64,000 nt of DNA from Gracilaria gracilis. Taxonomy: Eukaryota; Rhodophyta; Florideophyceae; Gracilariales; Gracilariaceae. The stretch spans positions 468,477 to 532,476 of the forward strand of contig JARGSG010000037.1 of the NCBI GenBank assembly GCA_030374805.1, in the 5' to 3' direction. The translations under genes were made by a program, and so were the position numbers. Shown here one piece after another: positions 42,385 to 51,765 of this stretch; position 1 is the stretch's first letter; each line of letters starts with the position of its first letter. Below the pieces are notes generated by a model. It made no database searches and was not told the DNA's origin. It saw only the letters and a program-made list of their open reading frames with translations.

Positions 42385-44046
42385 ATGAAGACTAATAGCA
42401 TCCGTAACATTCGCACCATCTGTAGCATCCTCTTTGCTGCAGCCGCCCTCTTCACCACCGTTAACGCTCGCGCCTTCTTTCCCGAGCCACAGGCCTTAAA
42501 CTCCGGCAACCCGACCGTCTCCACACCCTCGCTCCAAACATCACTCCATACCGCAAAGCCCTCCTCTTCTCTCAAGTTCGCCATCTTTGGCGGAAAGGTG
42601 AAGGTTTTCGTAAACGGCAAGAAGCAGAACGTGAAACCTGGTAAGCATGTGAACATACAACTCAAGAACAGCGATGTCGTCGCTTTCAAGTGCACCAAGA
42701 CTGGAAAACCTGACAAGAAGGTTGGCTTCATGGCTGCCATCGCGTACGCCGGAAAAACCTATCGCACCGGTGTCGACCGCTTCTCCACTCGTGGTGGCTT
42801 CTCCAAGTGGGATACATGGGAGAAGAAATACTGGGACACTGTCAACATCTACGAGGATAAAAAGAAAGGTAAGACACACGATTTCTGTCACTGGAAAGAC
42901 ACGGTCAAGATCGCCAAGAACAATTGGAAGAAGATTGATAGCAAGGCCTCTTTCGTTTGGGCAATGACTGGTAAGAACAACAAGGAAGCGGCTCGCACCG
43001 TCTTCATCAGGTTTGTCGTCGGCGGCGAGACCTGTTCCGGCACGCCGGTTAAGGTTGGCACCGGCAAGAAAGGCGGCAAGAAAAATGACGACGACGAAGA
43101 CGATGACGACGACAAGGGAAAGAAGGGCGGCAAGAAAGATGATGACGAAGACGATGATGACGACGGCAAGAGAAAGAAGGGCGGTAAAAAAGATGGTGAC
43201 GACGACGACGACGATGATGATAAAAAGAAGGGCCGCAAGAATGGTGATGATGACGACGATGACGACGATGAGAAGAAAAAGAAAGGCCGCAAGAACGATG
43301 ACGATGACGACGATGATAAGAAAAAGAAGGGCCGCAAGAATGGTGATGATGACGACGATGACGACGATGATAAGAAAAAGAAAGGCCGCAAGAACGATGA
43401 CGATGACGACGATGATAAGAAAAAGAAGGGCCGCAAGAACGATGACAATGACGACGATGATGGTGACAAGAAAAAGAAGGGCCGCAAGAACGATGATGAT
43501 GGCGACGATGACGACGATGACAAGAAAAAGAAGGGCCGCAAGAACGATGATGATGGCGACGATGACGACGATGACAAGAAAAAGAAGGGCCGCAAGAGCG
43601 ATGATGATGGCGACGACGACGATGACGATAAGGATGGCAGAGGCAAAAAGAAGAAGGACGACGACGGTGACGACGATGACGGTGATGATAAGAAGCCCTC
43701 TGGTCGCGTACCACACCCGAAGGAGGACAACGATGATAGCCAAAAGAGTAACACCGACATCGATTACGGTTTGAGCGGACAAAATGATGACGCTAAGGCG
43801 GATGAATTCTGCGCGTGCCAACTGACCACTCAAAAAGGCGGGGAGTGTTACGACATGGAAGATCCCACCGCAACCAGCGGGCGATGCAAGCCACGTACAT
43901 GTGAGCCCAAGTTCGAATGCGTGGCATCAAGTGAGAAGATGTGTGTCAAGCGTCGTGGAGGCAAGAAGGTGGTGATGGTAGCGCCCAACGAGTGCAAGAT
44001 GGAATCTGCTGACGAAGTTGAGATGTTGCTGCCCTACGAAGGATGA
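42385..44046 (+). CDS. Secreted Asp/Lys-repeat protein, dispersed paralogue (553 aa)
   Basis: ATG at 42385, the position that aligns with the starts of copies A and B; the upstream in-frame TTG at 42367 is ignored. Signal peptide to about residue 29, the beta-rich domain (residues about 55-220), then the longest Asp/Lys tract of the family, about 13 units (43066-43715), and the C-terminal eight-Cys domain ending L-L-P-Y-E-G. It lies 21 kb away and on the opposite strand from copies A and B, yet the first domain is almost identical to theirs. This suggests gene conversion or recent dispersal. Extracellular location inferred from the signal peptide. Confidence 0.85.
   Translation: MKTNSIRNIRTICSILFAAAALFTTVNARAFFPEPQALNSGNPTVSTPSLQTSLHTAKPSSSLKFAIFGGKVKVFVNGKKQNVKPGKHVNIQLKNSDVVAFKCTKTGKPDKKVGFMAAIAYAGKTYRTGVDRFSTRGGFSKWDTWEKKYWDTVNIYEDKKKGKTHDFCHWKDTVKIAKNNWKKIDSKASFVWAMTGKNNKEAARTVFIRFVVGGETCSGTPVKVGTGKKGGKKNDDDEDDDDDKGKKGGKKDDDEDDDDDGKRKKGGKKDGDDDDDDDDKKKGRKNGDDDDDDDDEKKKKGRKNDDDDDDDKKKKGRKNGDDDDDDDDDKKKKGRKNDDDDDDDKKKKGRKNDDNDDDDGDKKKKGRKNDDDGDDDDDDKKKKGRKNDDDGDDDDDDKKKKGRKSDDDGDDDDDDKDGRGKKKKDDDGDDDDGDDKKPSGRVPHPKEDNDDSQKSNTDIDYGLSGQNDDAKADEFCACQLTTQKGGECYDMEDPTATSGRCKPRTCEPKFECVASSEKMCVKRRGGKKVVMVAPNECKMESADEVEMLLPYEG
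43066..43715 (+). repeat. Coding minisatellite of the Asp/Lys tract, third paralogue
   Basis: About thirteen units of 42-60 bp built from GAC/GAT runs and AAGAAAAAGAAGGGCCGCAAG-like blocks. Neighbouring units are in places identical over more than 40 bp, a sign of ongoing unequal exchange or slippage. Confidence 0.85.
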
Positions 44047-45749
44047 GTTGTCCTTGATACTCACTTCATGGGGGTCGGGAGGTTCGGGCCTAGTTTGGCC
44101 ATTAGGATAGCAACGAATCTTACCGTCAGAAGATGCAAACATTAAACCTTTATCCTTTTGGACATTGACATACCTCTGTAACTATTCTGTTGTTGCCCAT
44201 TACTTCTCCTTTTAGTGTGATCCGCTACCCCTTATCGCAAAGGAAGCGGCGCCGATTCTCTGCCAAGCAGTTCCTTCCTAAAGGAGACCAAACTCTGGCG
44301 GGCCGCTGCTTAATCATTGTTTCTCCTCTTCATTCTGCTTCTTCTCTCGTACAATTGCAGGTCGTGATTCTTCCAGTCTGTCCCCACTGTTAACATACAG
44401 ACTGTCTCTCTCTCTCTCTGTTTATGAGTGCACTAGCTCAATTATGGCTTGGTGCAGAACGTTTCTGTTCAAAGAAACGCTCTCTCACCAGAAAGGCCAA
44501 CACTCTAACGGGCCTGCAGACTGTCGAATGCCCGCAACATATGTCAAATACAGTAACATTCTCCACTCGCTGTTTAAGATACGCATTCTTGGGAGATGAC
44601 TTCTCTCTCCCTCGCCCTGTTTATGAGCATGCAAGTTCAATTACATCTTCTTGCGGAAGGCTTCTGATGAAAGTAGCGTCCTCTCACTAGGAGGCCATAT
44701 CTGTTCAGGTCATCTCTTAACAATATCTGCAGCTACCAAGCCTCTTCGCTCACGAGGTGAAGGCAAGCATAACTTCATTGCTAAAATCCTTTTCGGGCAT
44801 CTTAGAACGTAATGTTCAACATCGTTCAAAACCCCCCGTCTGCAATCACGAACCACCCGTTTGCCCATTAAATGAGACCCAAACGGATGTAAAGATGGTG
44901 TGTGTGACCAACATTAAGATGCGAAAAAGTTACCTCTGCTACTGTTAGTCCAACCAACTTCTCAAGCTTCTCTGGAAAGTTTGGCCGCAAAGGAGCAAAT
45001 GTTTGGCTCGTTGAAACTCTTCTTTTACTTCCATTAAGTCGGTAGGAACTGCAATCTGCCTTTCCAAAGACAAGTCTAATGCTTCTTTAGCTAACCCATA
45101 CTACATTCCTCGTTATTCCAGTGGCTAGGCACCCCCTACATATAAAAAGAACACAGAGCGACAATATCACAAACAATGATGACTTTGCCTCTCTGTGTTC
45201 ATAAGATGACTTCTATCAGGCGAACGACAACCGCTGGGCACATGTGATCCGCCTTCCCGTGGTGTGCTTGTTATCCCGCTCTTCTAGGGAAGAAAAACGG
45301 ATCTACCTTTGAGTCTCCAACGGAGCTTGTGTGCTCATAAAGAGAGAGAGAAACAACTGCTCGCGCGAAGGCGTCGAAGTCAAGTGCTCTGATACATTAA
45401 TGAGATTTGTTTTGCACAACGCCAGTATGTATCTCTGCATGACCCCCACAATTAACACAAAGAACCACCCTCCTTCCTTCTTCTTACACTTCCGTTTCCT
45501 GCGTGTGAAATGACTTTGATGTCCCAAGCGACTGAAAACGGTGGCTCATCACATGGCAGGTACTACCGTGCAGGCAATCGAGTTCCAACGTTTCAGATTC
45601 TGAAGCCATAAGCATTGAAATAGAGGAAGCATTTGGTCTGATCTAACGTTTATCATCTCCAGATCAACTCTGAGCACTACGTAATATAGCTCGAAGGAAT
45701 CGTACTCCATTTGTCAGAATGCTCCCGATCTGTTTCTCTACATCGTATC
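44047..45749. other. Gene-free interval
   Basis: Short ORFs only, none with recognisable features. A CT tract (44404-44420) and an unused TATA-like TATAAAAAG (45141-45149) are the only signals seen. Confidence 0.45.
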
Positions 45750-47771
45750 TTAGAAAGCCCAATCATCAAGCTCCGATCCACCAAAACCTTTTCCTGTGCC
45801 TCCGCCTGCTCCAGAGCTACCGCCTCCTGGCGGACCAAGTGTGGGCTTCTTACCCATTCCCACAGCACCCCAAAAGTCATCGTCATCATCATCAGATGAC
45901 ACGCTGTCCTTTGACTGAATCGTACCGGTCTTGTTTGCTAGTTTCGCAGGGCCAGGAAGGGCACTAGCTTTTGGCGACGGTTGATCCCAAATATCATCAT
46001 CGTCTAGTCCAAGATCTATCGGCTTGTTGCGATCTGGGGTATTCAATGGCTTCACGGGTGATATTTGACCAACGGCAGCCACGTTTCTAGCATGCATGGC
46101 GGGGGAGGTCTTAAAGCCGGTCGATGACCTCTCCGGTGTTTTGACTGGCGAACGCACAACCGGAGCGGTAGTATGAGAACCACTCAGCAAATCAGGGAGG
46201 GCTTGCGTCGCCGCTGGTTTCCGGCTTCCTCCGTATCCAGAATGTTGGGATGAGAGTGGTATGGAAGAGCCTGATGGCTGTCTCGAATGAGAAGATGCGC
46301 GATGTGCCGTGCTATGTGCCGAGGACTTCTTCGCTAACGCTTCCTTCTCGAGGCGCAGCTTCTCCATTTCTGCCCTCATTTCTTCCATTTCGCGCCTCGC
46401 ACGATCTACTTCTTCTCGCTCTTTTCGAAGGGCTTCGCGCATCTGCTCTTGCGCAGCTTCATTATGCTGCGGAGCAGGTGGCGGTGGTGGAACAAGGGGC
46501 TGTTGCGGCGGAGGGGGAGTTATGATTGCTGCTTGTTGCGGAGGTGGCGGTACTATCGCATGTTGGGACGCTAAATGAGGTTGAGGAGAAATTGCTGCTG
46601 ATCGCTGTGCTGCTCTTCTGGGGGTGCGTGCTCCAGAAGATGATGGTTGTCTTCTATGACCAGGTCTTTGCACAGTATGAGCCGTTGGTGATAGCTGTGG
46701 TATGGGAGGAATTTGCGTTGTGGGCGATGCGTGAGAATGCGCAGGATTGGGAGCTATCGGGGATACCTGTTGTGGGTTTGGCGCCATTGGCATTTGCGGC
46801 TGTTGTTCTCCTTCAATTCTGAACCAGTTTGGTCCTGATGGGTCCAAAGCGGTGGGCAACGCCTCCACAGACAACTTCTTGTTACGAATGTTAGTGACCA
46901 TATGCATCGCTGCGCGGAACTCATCAAGCGAGAGCTTTCCGTCCCTGGTGACATCTGCAAGCTGCCATATTACCTTCAAAGTCGACCGAGGAAGACCACT
47001 CTTTCCGAAAAAAGTGACCCCCTGTTTACCATCAATCATTCCATGCTTGCGATCATCCAACTGATGAAAGAACGAATCGTATCGGTGAACTATTTGCTTG
47101 GGCACCGTCCATGAGAAGGCGTTGGTTTGTTGGTGCGAAGCAGCTGTAGACAAAGGCTGCTGTTCAACGGGCTGTTCCTTGACGGGAGGAGGAGCAATGT
47201 TTGGGATGAGTTGGATTCCACGGAAATTTCTGAGCCCAGCTTCGGAAAGCGCGGCGCCTCTTTGAGCCAGTGCAATCAATCGCAGTGCAATGAAGAATTG
47301 ATTCTGTTCGAGTTTTCCTTCTTTTCGATGATCTGCAATATCCCAAATCTTTCTCAACTGTCCCTTTGAAACCTTGGAAGCCCTGGAAAGAAACGCGACC
47401 GCATCAGCGCCACCAACAGTATCAGCACCATCACAAGCCTGTCCCCAGAACTCCATGTACTTTGAAACCTCGCCAGGGTTGAGAGCCATGTGCTGACTGG
47501 CTGGGTGTTGTTCGGGACCTTCTGGTTCAGGCGCTTCATACAGACCGTTGGCACCGCGCGTTACCGGGCGATCCGCGAGCGGACCCTGTCCTGGAGGATA
47601 TGCGTTTTGAACTGGAGGCATCATTGAAGGCTGCACAGGTTGCATTGGATGCAAGGAGGGCATGGGGAACATGGGCATGCCGGGGTAGGGCATCTGAGTG
47701 GACTGGGAAAAGGCGCCGAAGTTGGGGTTCTGAAAGGAGCCATTTCCGTGCGGTCCACCTCCGTAATTCAT
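45750..47771 (-). CDS. EH-domain endocytic adaptor, Eps15/Pan1-like (673 aa)
   Basis: Scaffold of clathrin-mediated endocytosis; EH domains bind NPF motifs on partner adaptors. Pro/Met/Gln-rich N-terminus (1-98). EH1 about 100-172 (Y-M-E-F-W-G-Q-A ... I-W-D-I-A-D-H-R-K-E-G-K-L). EH2 about 224-305 (Y-D-S-F-F-H-Q-L-D ... I-W-Q-L-A-D-V-T-R-D-G-K-L-S-L-D-E-F) with an intact calcium-type EF loop. Then Pro-rich segments, a charged coiled coil (E-A-A-Q-E-Q-M-R-E-A-L-R-K-E-R-E-E-V-D), a Ser/Pro-rich tail, and acidic D-D-D-D-D-F-W-G and C-terminal D-D-W-A-F motifs that suit adaptor-ear binding. Single exon, ATG at 47771. Upstream lies the CGTTGGTACCAACG palindrome. Confidence 0.85.
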   Translation of the reverse strand: MNYGGGPHGNGSFQNPNFGAFSQSTQMPYPGMPMFPMPSLHPMQPVQPSMMPPVQNAYPPGQGPLADRPVTRGANGLYEAPEPEGPEQHPASQHMALNPGEVSKYMEFWGQACDGADTVGGADAVAFLSRASKVSKGQLRKIWDIADHRKEGKLEQNQFFIALRLIALAQRGAALSEAGLRNFRGIQLIPNIAPPPVKEQPVEQQPLSTAASHQQTNAFSWTVPKQIVHRYDSFFHQLDDRKHGMIDGKQGVTFFGKSGLPRSTLKVIWQLADVTRDGKLSLDEFRAAMHMVTNIRNKKLSVEALPTALDPSGPNWFRIEGEQQPQMPMAPNPQQVSPIAPNPAHSHASPTTQIPPIPQLSPTAHTVQRPGHRRQPSSSGARTPRRAAQRSAAISPQPHLASQHAIVPPPPQQAAIITPPPPQQPLVPPPPPAPQHNEAAQEQMREALRKEREEVDRARREMEEMRAEMEKLRLEKEALAKKSSAHSTAHRASSHSRQPSGSSIPLSSQHSGYGGSRKPAATQALPDLLSGSHTTAPVVRSPVKTPERSSTGFKTSPAMHARNVAAVGQISPVKPLNTPDRNKPIDLGLDDDDIWDQPSPKASALPGPAKLANKTGTIQSKDSVSSDDDDDDFWGAVGMGKKPTLGPPGGGSSGAGGGTGKGFGGSELDDWAF

Positions 47772-47875
47772 GGCGAAACGGTGGTGTGATTTGAATAGGC
47801 TGCTCGGTTCTTGGAGATGTGGTCAGAGCGCCCAGTCAATGATTCTCATCCTCACGCACGCGATGACGATGTGGT

Positions 47876-47898
47876 GGTACCGTTGGTACCAACGGTGG
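47876..47898. promoter_or_regulatory. AACGG/CCGTT palindrome between the EH gene and moaD
   Basis: Contains the 14-bp perfect palindrome CGTTGGTACCAACG (47881-47894), repeated exactly at 53411-53424. AACGG is the core of Myb recognition sites, so a dimeric Myb-type site is a reasonable guess. Confidence 0.5.
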
Positions 47899-48271
47899 GG
47901 AAGGAACAAACACAGACTGAACAAACTCATTCATCTTCAACCGGACGAGCTGGTCTGTTTTCGACAAAAACACACGAAAGCCGAGCAAGCGGTGCGCAAA
48001 AAATGAAAAGACCACGCGAAATTGATACGTGTCCACGTAGGCCGTGCATCCACGTCAGGGGAAGCGAGCGGAGGGAGGCCACATGAATGCTTCTGCAAAT
48101 AGATCAGCTCGCGCGCGCATGCTTCGTGGTGCCACCTGGAGATACAACATGCATCTCTCGCGCCGATCCACTCGCTCACCGCCGCGTACAAATCCACACC
48201 CCCACCGCTCCGAACGCACCACCTGCCCGCGTCGTTCCGCGCCTGCTTTGCACAGCGAACAGAAGCCGCAG

Positions 48272-48541
48272 ATGACTGACGTCGAATCCATCTCCGTCAC
48301 CGTCATCTTCTTCGCAAAGGCGCGCGAATTGGCGTCTCAAGCGTCCATTGCGATCCAGCTTCCGTCCGGAACGCTGCCATACGCCGCGCTCAACAAGACG
48401 ATTCTTCCCCGTTTCCCACAGCTTGAGCCTATCATTCCGCACCTAATTCTCGCCGTCAACCACACGTACGTCACCGATTCGTCAAAGCCGCTTCAAAACG
48501 GAGACGAACTCGCACTCATTCCTCCGATAAGCGGTGGCTGA
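48272..48541 (+). CDS. moaD: Molybdopterin synthase small subunit, MoaD/MOCS2A-like (89 aa)
   Basis: Sulfur carrier of molybdenum cofactor synthesis; its C-terminal Gly-Gly is thiocarboxylated and donates sulfur to precursor Z on the large subunit. ATG 48272 gives an 89-residue protein of normal MoaD length with V-T-V-I-F-F-A-K-A-R-E-L, a ubiquitin-like fold pattern, N-G-D-E-L-A-L-I-P-P-I-S-G-G and a stop directly after the double Gly, as required. The frame stays open upstream to 48044 with an ATG at 48083, but that part looks like 5' UTR. The stop is followed 7 nt later by the start codon of the large subunit. Confidence 0.92.
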   Translation: MTDVESISVTVIFFAKARELASQASIAIQLPSGTLPYAALNKTILPRFPQLEPIIPHLILAVNHTYVTDSSKPLQNGDELALIPPISGG

Positions 48542-48548
48542 TCGCAAC

Positions 48549-49085
48549 ATGGCTGAACAACAAGATACTGTGCTGCTCACCGAGGAGCCACTCAGCGTGG
48601 AATCTGCCATGAGCTCAGTGTCTCGAGATTGTGCAGGCGCTGTTTCTTTGTTTGTGGGTAGAACGCTACCACCAGGGATAATTTTGATGGAAAGACCGTA
48701 TTGCGCTTGGAGTATGAAGCGTATAATCCCATGGCCATCAAGGAGATGAAAGCCTTGTGTACCACAGCACGAGCTACGTGGGCGCAGATCACCGCCATCG
48801 CTGTCATGCATCGCTTGGGTGTAGTCCCAGTGCGCGAGGCCTCCGTCATCATTGCAGTTTCATCTCCGCATCGAAAGGATGCAATTGGTACGTGCTTATT
48901 AGCCAATTAGCTTTATATCATCCCCCATCAAAAATGCTTACCAGAAGCAATGTTTCGTTTTTGAATTACTTGCAGAGGCTTGTCACTCGCTTATTGACGA
49001 GCTGAAAGCCCGTGTTCCGATATGGAAGAAAGAGATTTACGAGAACGGTTCAGAATGGAAAGAGAACAAGGAATTCAAAGTATAA
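48549..49085 (+). CDS. moaE: Molybdopterin synthase large subunit, MoaE/MOCS2B-like, with an 8-nt frame-breaking insertion
   Basis: Catalytic subunit that inserts two sulfurs into precursor Z. ATG 48549. Exon 1 runs to 48887 and a GTACGT...TTGCAG intron (48888-48975, 88 nt) leads into exon 2, which ends in [10 protein letters not shown] and [10 protein letters not shown], a hallmark of MOCS2B. Between the conserved S-L-F-V-G (ends 48659) and T-T-R-D-N-F (starts 48668) lie 8 extra nucleotides (48660-48667) that change the frame. Both sides are otherwise perfectly conserved (R-L-E-Y-E-A-Y, H-R-L-G-V-V-P, S-S-P-H-R-K). The gene is disabled unless the 8 nt are an error, are bypassed or are removed. 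Confidence 0.85.
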
Positions 49086-49441
49086 CATAAGCACAATAGC
49101 ATTTTTATCAACAAAGCAACAACGGGATATTATTACCGAAGGTAGATACCACTCCTCCCTTTCTTTTCCATCTCCAAACTCATACTTCCCAGGTGTACAA
49201 TTATCGTTAGCCATTCCAGCATGTTCACATCAAACTTTCGCATCTCCTTCACATACGACAATTGTACAGGTAATTCCGATATAAATTCTCCCTCTCTCTT
49301 TGTACCCATCGTACCCGTACACCATCTTCTCTTCCTCCCCTTCCTTCCTCCTCCACTCCACATCTTCTGCACCGAACAGAAGACATTTTCCCTTCTCCAT
49401 CGCATCTCGCAGTAACTCTTGTTTCACAACACGCCCCTCCC

Positions 49442-50457
49442 TCATCTCACTTCCCTCCTTCCACTTCTTCCACAAAATCGGACTCCGTCCTCTTTCTGCA
49501 TCTCCATATTCCCATATTCCCACCAAAGATGCATCGCAGCAGACCCCAGTACTTCAACCGCAAAGTACTTGCATCGTTTATCTAAATACTCCATCCCATT
49601 TTTCCTCCTCTTCCCCTCTCCCTCATTCCTCCCATTGGGGTCACAAGCAACTTCAACTTCCCACATCCACTTCTGCAGTCCCTGTGCCGCAAACGCCGCT
49701 CCCCAGTGTACCCATACGTCACTCGGCGTTTTCGGAATTTGTCGAAGCCCTCTCATCTCCTTTTTTCTCACTACCACCAGAAAACTTTCCAACACAATCC
49801 CGAACGGCATTAAAACCCATCGTGCTCCCATTCACAACGGTTCTATCGTCGCCACCAAAATGTCCCACACCGTTCTCAACATCCAATTCTTCCCTATCGG
49901 TCCTCCAACGTTCTCCTCGCTTTTCAGTGCCACCATGTCCCCAAACTTCACATAACACTGTACATCACCGTGCATAATCTGATTGCCCACACTCTTCTCG
50001 TTCACCACAATCTCATCTGCAACATCCGCACTCCGCATATCGGATCTTGGTATTCCCCATTCCTCTTCTACCCTCTTCAAACGAAACGGTTTGTATTCAA
50101 TCCCCATACACCTCAGCCCCTCAATCGATCTCGTTGCCCATCTGTGAAACTCGTGCAGTTGCCACAGTCCCCACGCAGTTCGTACGCCAATCAGCCCCGC
50201 AAACACAGCCGCCACCACAGCAGCACACATTTCCGAGTACTCCTTTGCTTTTCCCTGCACCACGCTGTACACAATCACATACCCCATTGGAAGTAAGTCC
50301 ACACCAGGTTTCGGTACCCCGCGATCCGCGTCCGTCTCACGGATATCCACTTTGCACTGATGAAGTCCGTCGACGCAATTGCTGTCCATGGCAAAAACGC
50401 CGCGATGTATGCCGACACAACGAACCAGAACGACTTGGAAATTGTGTCATAGTCCAT
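49442..50457 (-). CDS. Hypothetical membrane protein, at least two exons (model incomplete)
   Basis: ATG at 50457 opens 39 codons with a hydrophobic helix (F-W-F-V-V-S-A-Y-I-A-A-F-L-P-W). A GTGAGA...GGTGCAG intron (50255-50340, 86 nt) then joins in frame to the long ORF that holds a second helix (C-A-A-V-V-A-A-V-F-A-G-L-I-G-V) and a mixed polar domain (I-E-Y-K-P-F-R-L-K-R-V-E-E-E-W-G-I-P). An in-frame TGA at 49832-49834 ends it, but the same frame reopens at once with a third hydrophobic stretch (W-V-L-M-P-F-G-I-V-L-E-S-F-L-V-V-V) and runs to 49442. Further coding frames continue to about 49230. Family not recognised. Convergent with moaE. Confidence 0.45.
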
Positions 50458-50602
50458 GTTGCTCTTCTACGACACCACATATCGAAATACAAATGAGCTT
50501 CTTATAGTACTTGAGACAACCACTTCTTCTCCGCTATATTCCGAGTGCTACTTCACGAACGCAATGATGGCCACATGTTGCACCGACACGACAACAGAAT
50601 AA

Positions 50603-51589
50603 CTGCCCCGGTTGTTACGACAGGCAAGCTCATCCTCTCTGAGCTTTGTAGAAGGCCTGCCTCTCCAACAGACGCATCACTTCGTGCAAAGACTGAGAAC
50701 ATTTTTATGGGCAATAGGGCGTCACCTGCCCGTGGTGCGGCTGGTGGGCCGAGCAGGTGAAGCACGGTTCACAAGATTGCCAAGGGTGCGGTTCGTGCGC
50801 GACGAGAAAGTTCGGCTGTCAGAATGGTTGACGGGGCTTGACGGATTACAACGGTTTCCGCCGCCATCAGCATTCGACCCCACGATGCGCGAGCACATGC
50901 TGATGGAGGTGGGCAGATACCTGGCAGCGCAGACGCTGTGGCGACACAACATCCAACTATGCTGCCCGCCTGAACTTCAGATGCAAGCGGCGGATTCACG
51001 GACGGCGAGTGGAAAACCGCTGCTCATCCGAAACGACGTTGAAGGCATGACAGTTCTGGCGGCCACGTTCAACGTGGCGCGACAGATCGGCGCCAGCGAA
51101 GTGATCCTATCGACGCGAATCGCGGCGTGAGCCGGACACGTCGTATCAGCATTTGCGTGCGACGTACTAGTACGACGATTAAGGGCGAAGCGCAGTGCCG
51201 GCTGGGCGCGGGGCACGGAGCAGCTCTCCATGGGCGTGGTGGGCGACTTTGCCGACACGCTGTTCCTTAGAAGAGTTCCAGCGCTGCTGCGAATGGTGCG
51301 GCGGACGGGGGCGGAAACGCTGTGGATGGAGGACGTGAGACTGCACATCCGGGGGAGTCACATCAAGGAGCTGCTGCGCTCCATCCACGACGCCATGGAG
51401 GAGGCGGAGGCGGCCGAGCAGGCGCCACTCAACTGCGCGTCGGTGAAGGGCGTGCTGGAGAAGTGGCGCGCGCTGTGCTGCGACAAATTCCTCCTAAACG
51501 AACGCCAAAGTACACATAGGTTGAACGTGACTTTTCTCTCCATCTCCTTGATTCTTCTACACTCCTGCGTCTTGGACCCCCGTTCATAG
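50603..51589 (+). CDS. Hypothetical protein, 5' exon not found
   Basis: The frame is open from 50603 with no convincing ATG before residue 94 of the ORF, so the 5' exon is unplaced (possible acceptor TTACGACAG at 50616-50624). The frame reads to a TGA at 51128-51130. This stop lies inside a likely 69-nt intron (51127-51195, GTGAGC...CGCAG) whose removal keeps the frame and joins S-T-R-I-A-A to A-G-W-A-R-G-T-E-Q-L. Features: L-R-T-F-L-W-A-I-G-R-H-L, P-T-M-R-E-H-M-L-M-E-V-G-R-Y-L-A-A-Q-T, and an amphipathic helical C-terminal half (H-I-K-E-L-L-R-S-I-H-D-A-M-E-E-A-E). I do not recognise a family. GC-rich relative to its left neighbour. Confidence 0.45.
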
Positions 51590-51765
51590 CAAGCTTGGGT
51601 TCGGGTTCGCATACTTGCCCTCTACCATTTCAAAAGAATCAGCAAGCTGTTCCTGCAAGTACAATACCGGTTCTATTCTTGCTCAATTTGCATCTCCCTG
51701 GGAGCATACGGGAACAAACGCAACGATGTTACTGAGTCAAGAACATCGTTACGATTTAACTACAA

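Noticed and set aside
49300-49977. Plus-strand Ser/Pro-rich ORF of 225 codons
   Set aside because: It lies opposite the more protein-like minus-strand frames with hydrophobic helices; its composition is what the complement of those codons gives.
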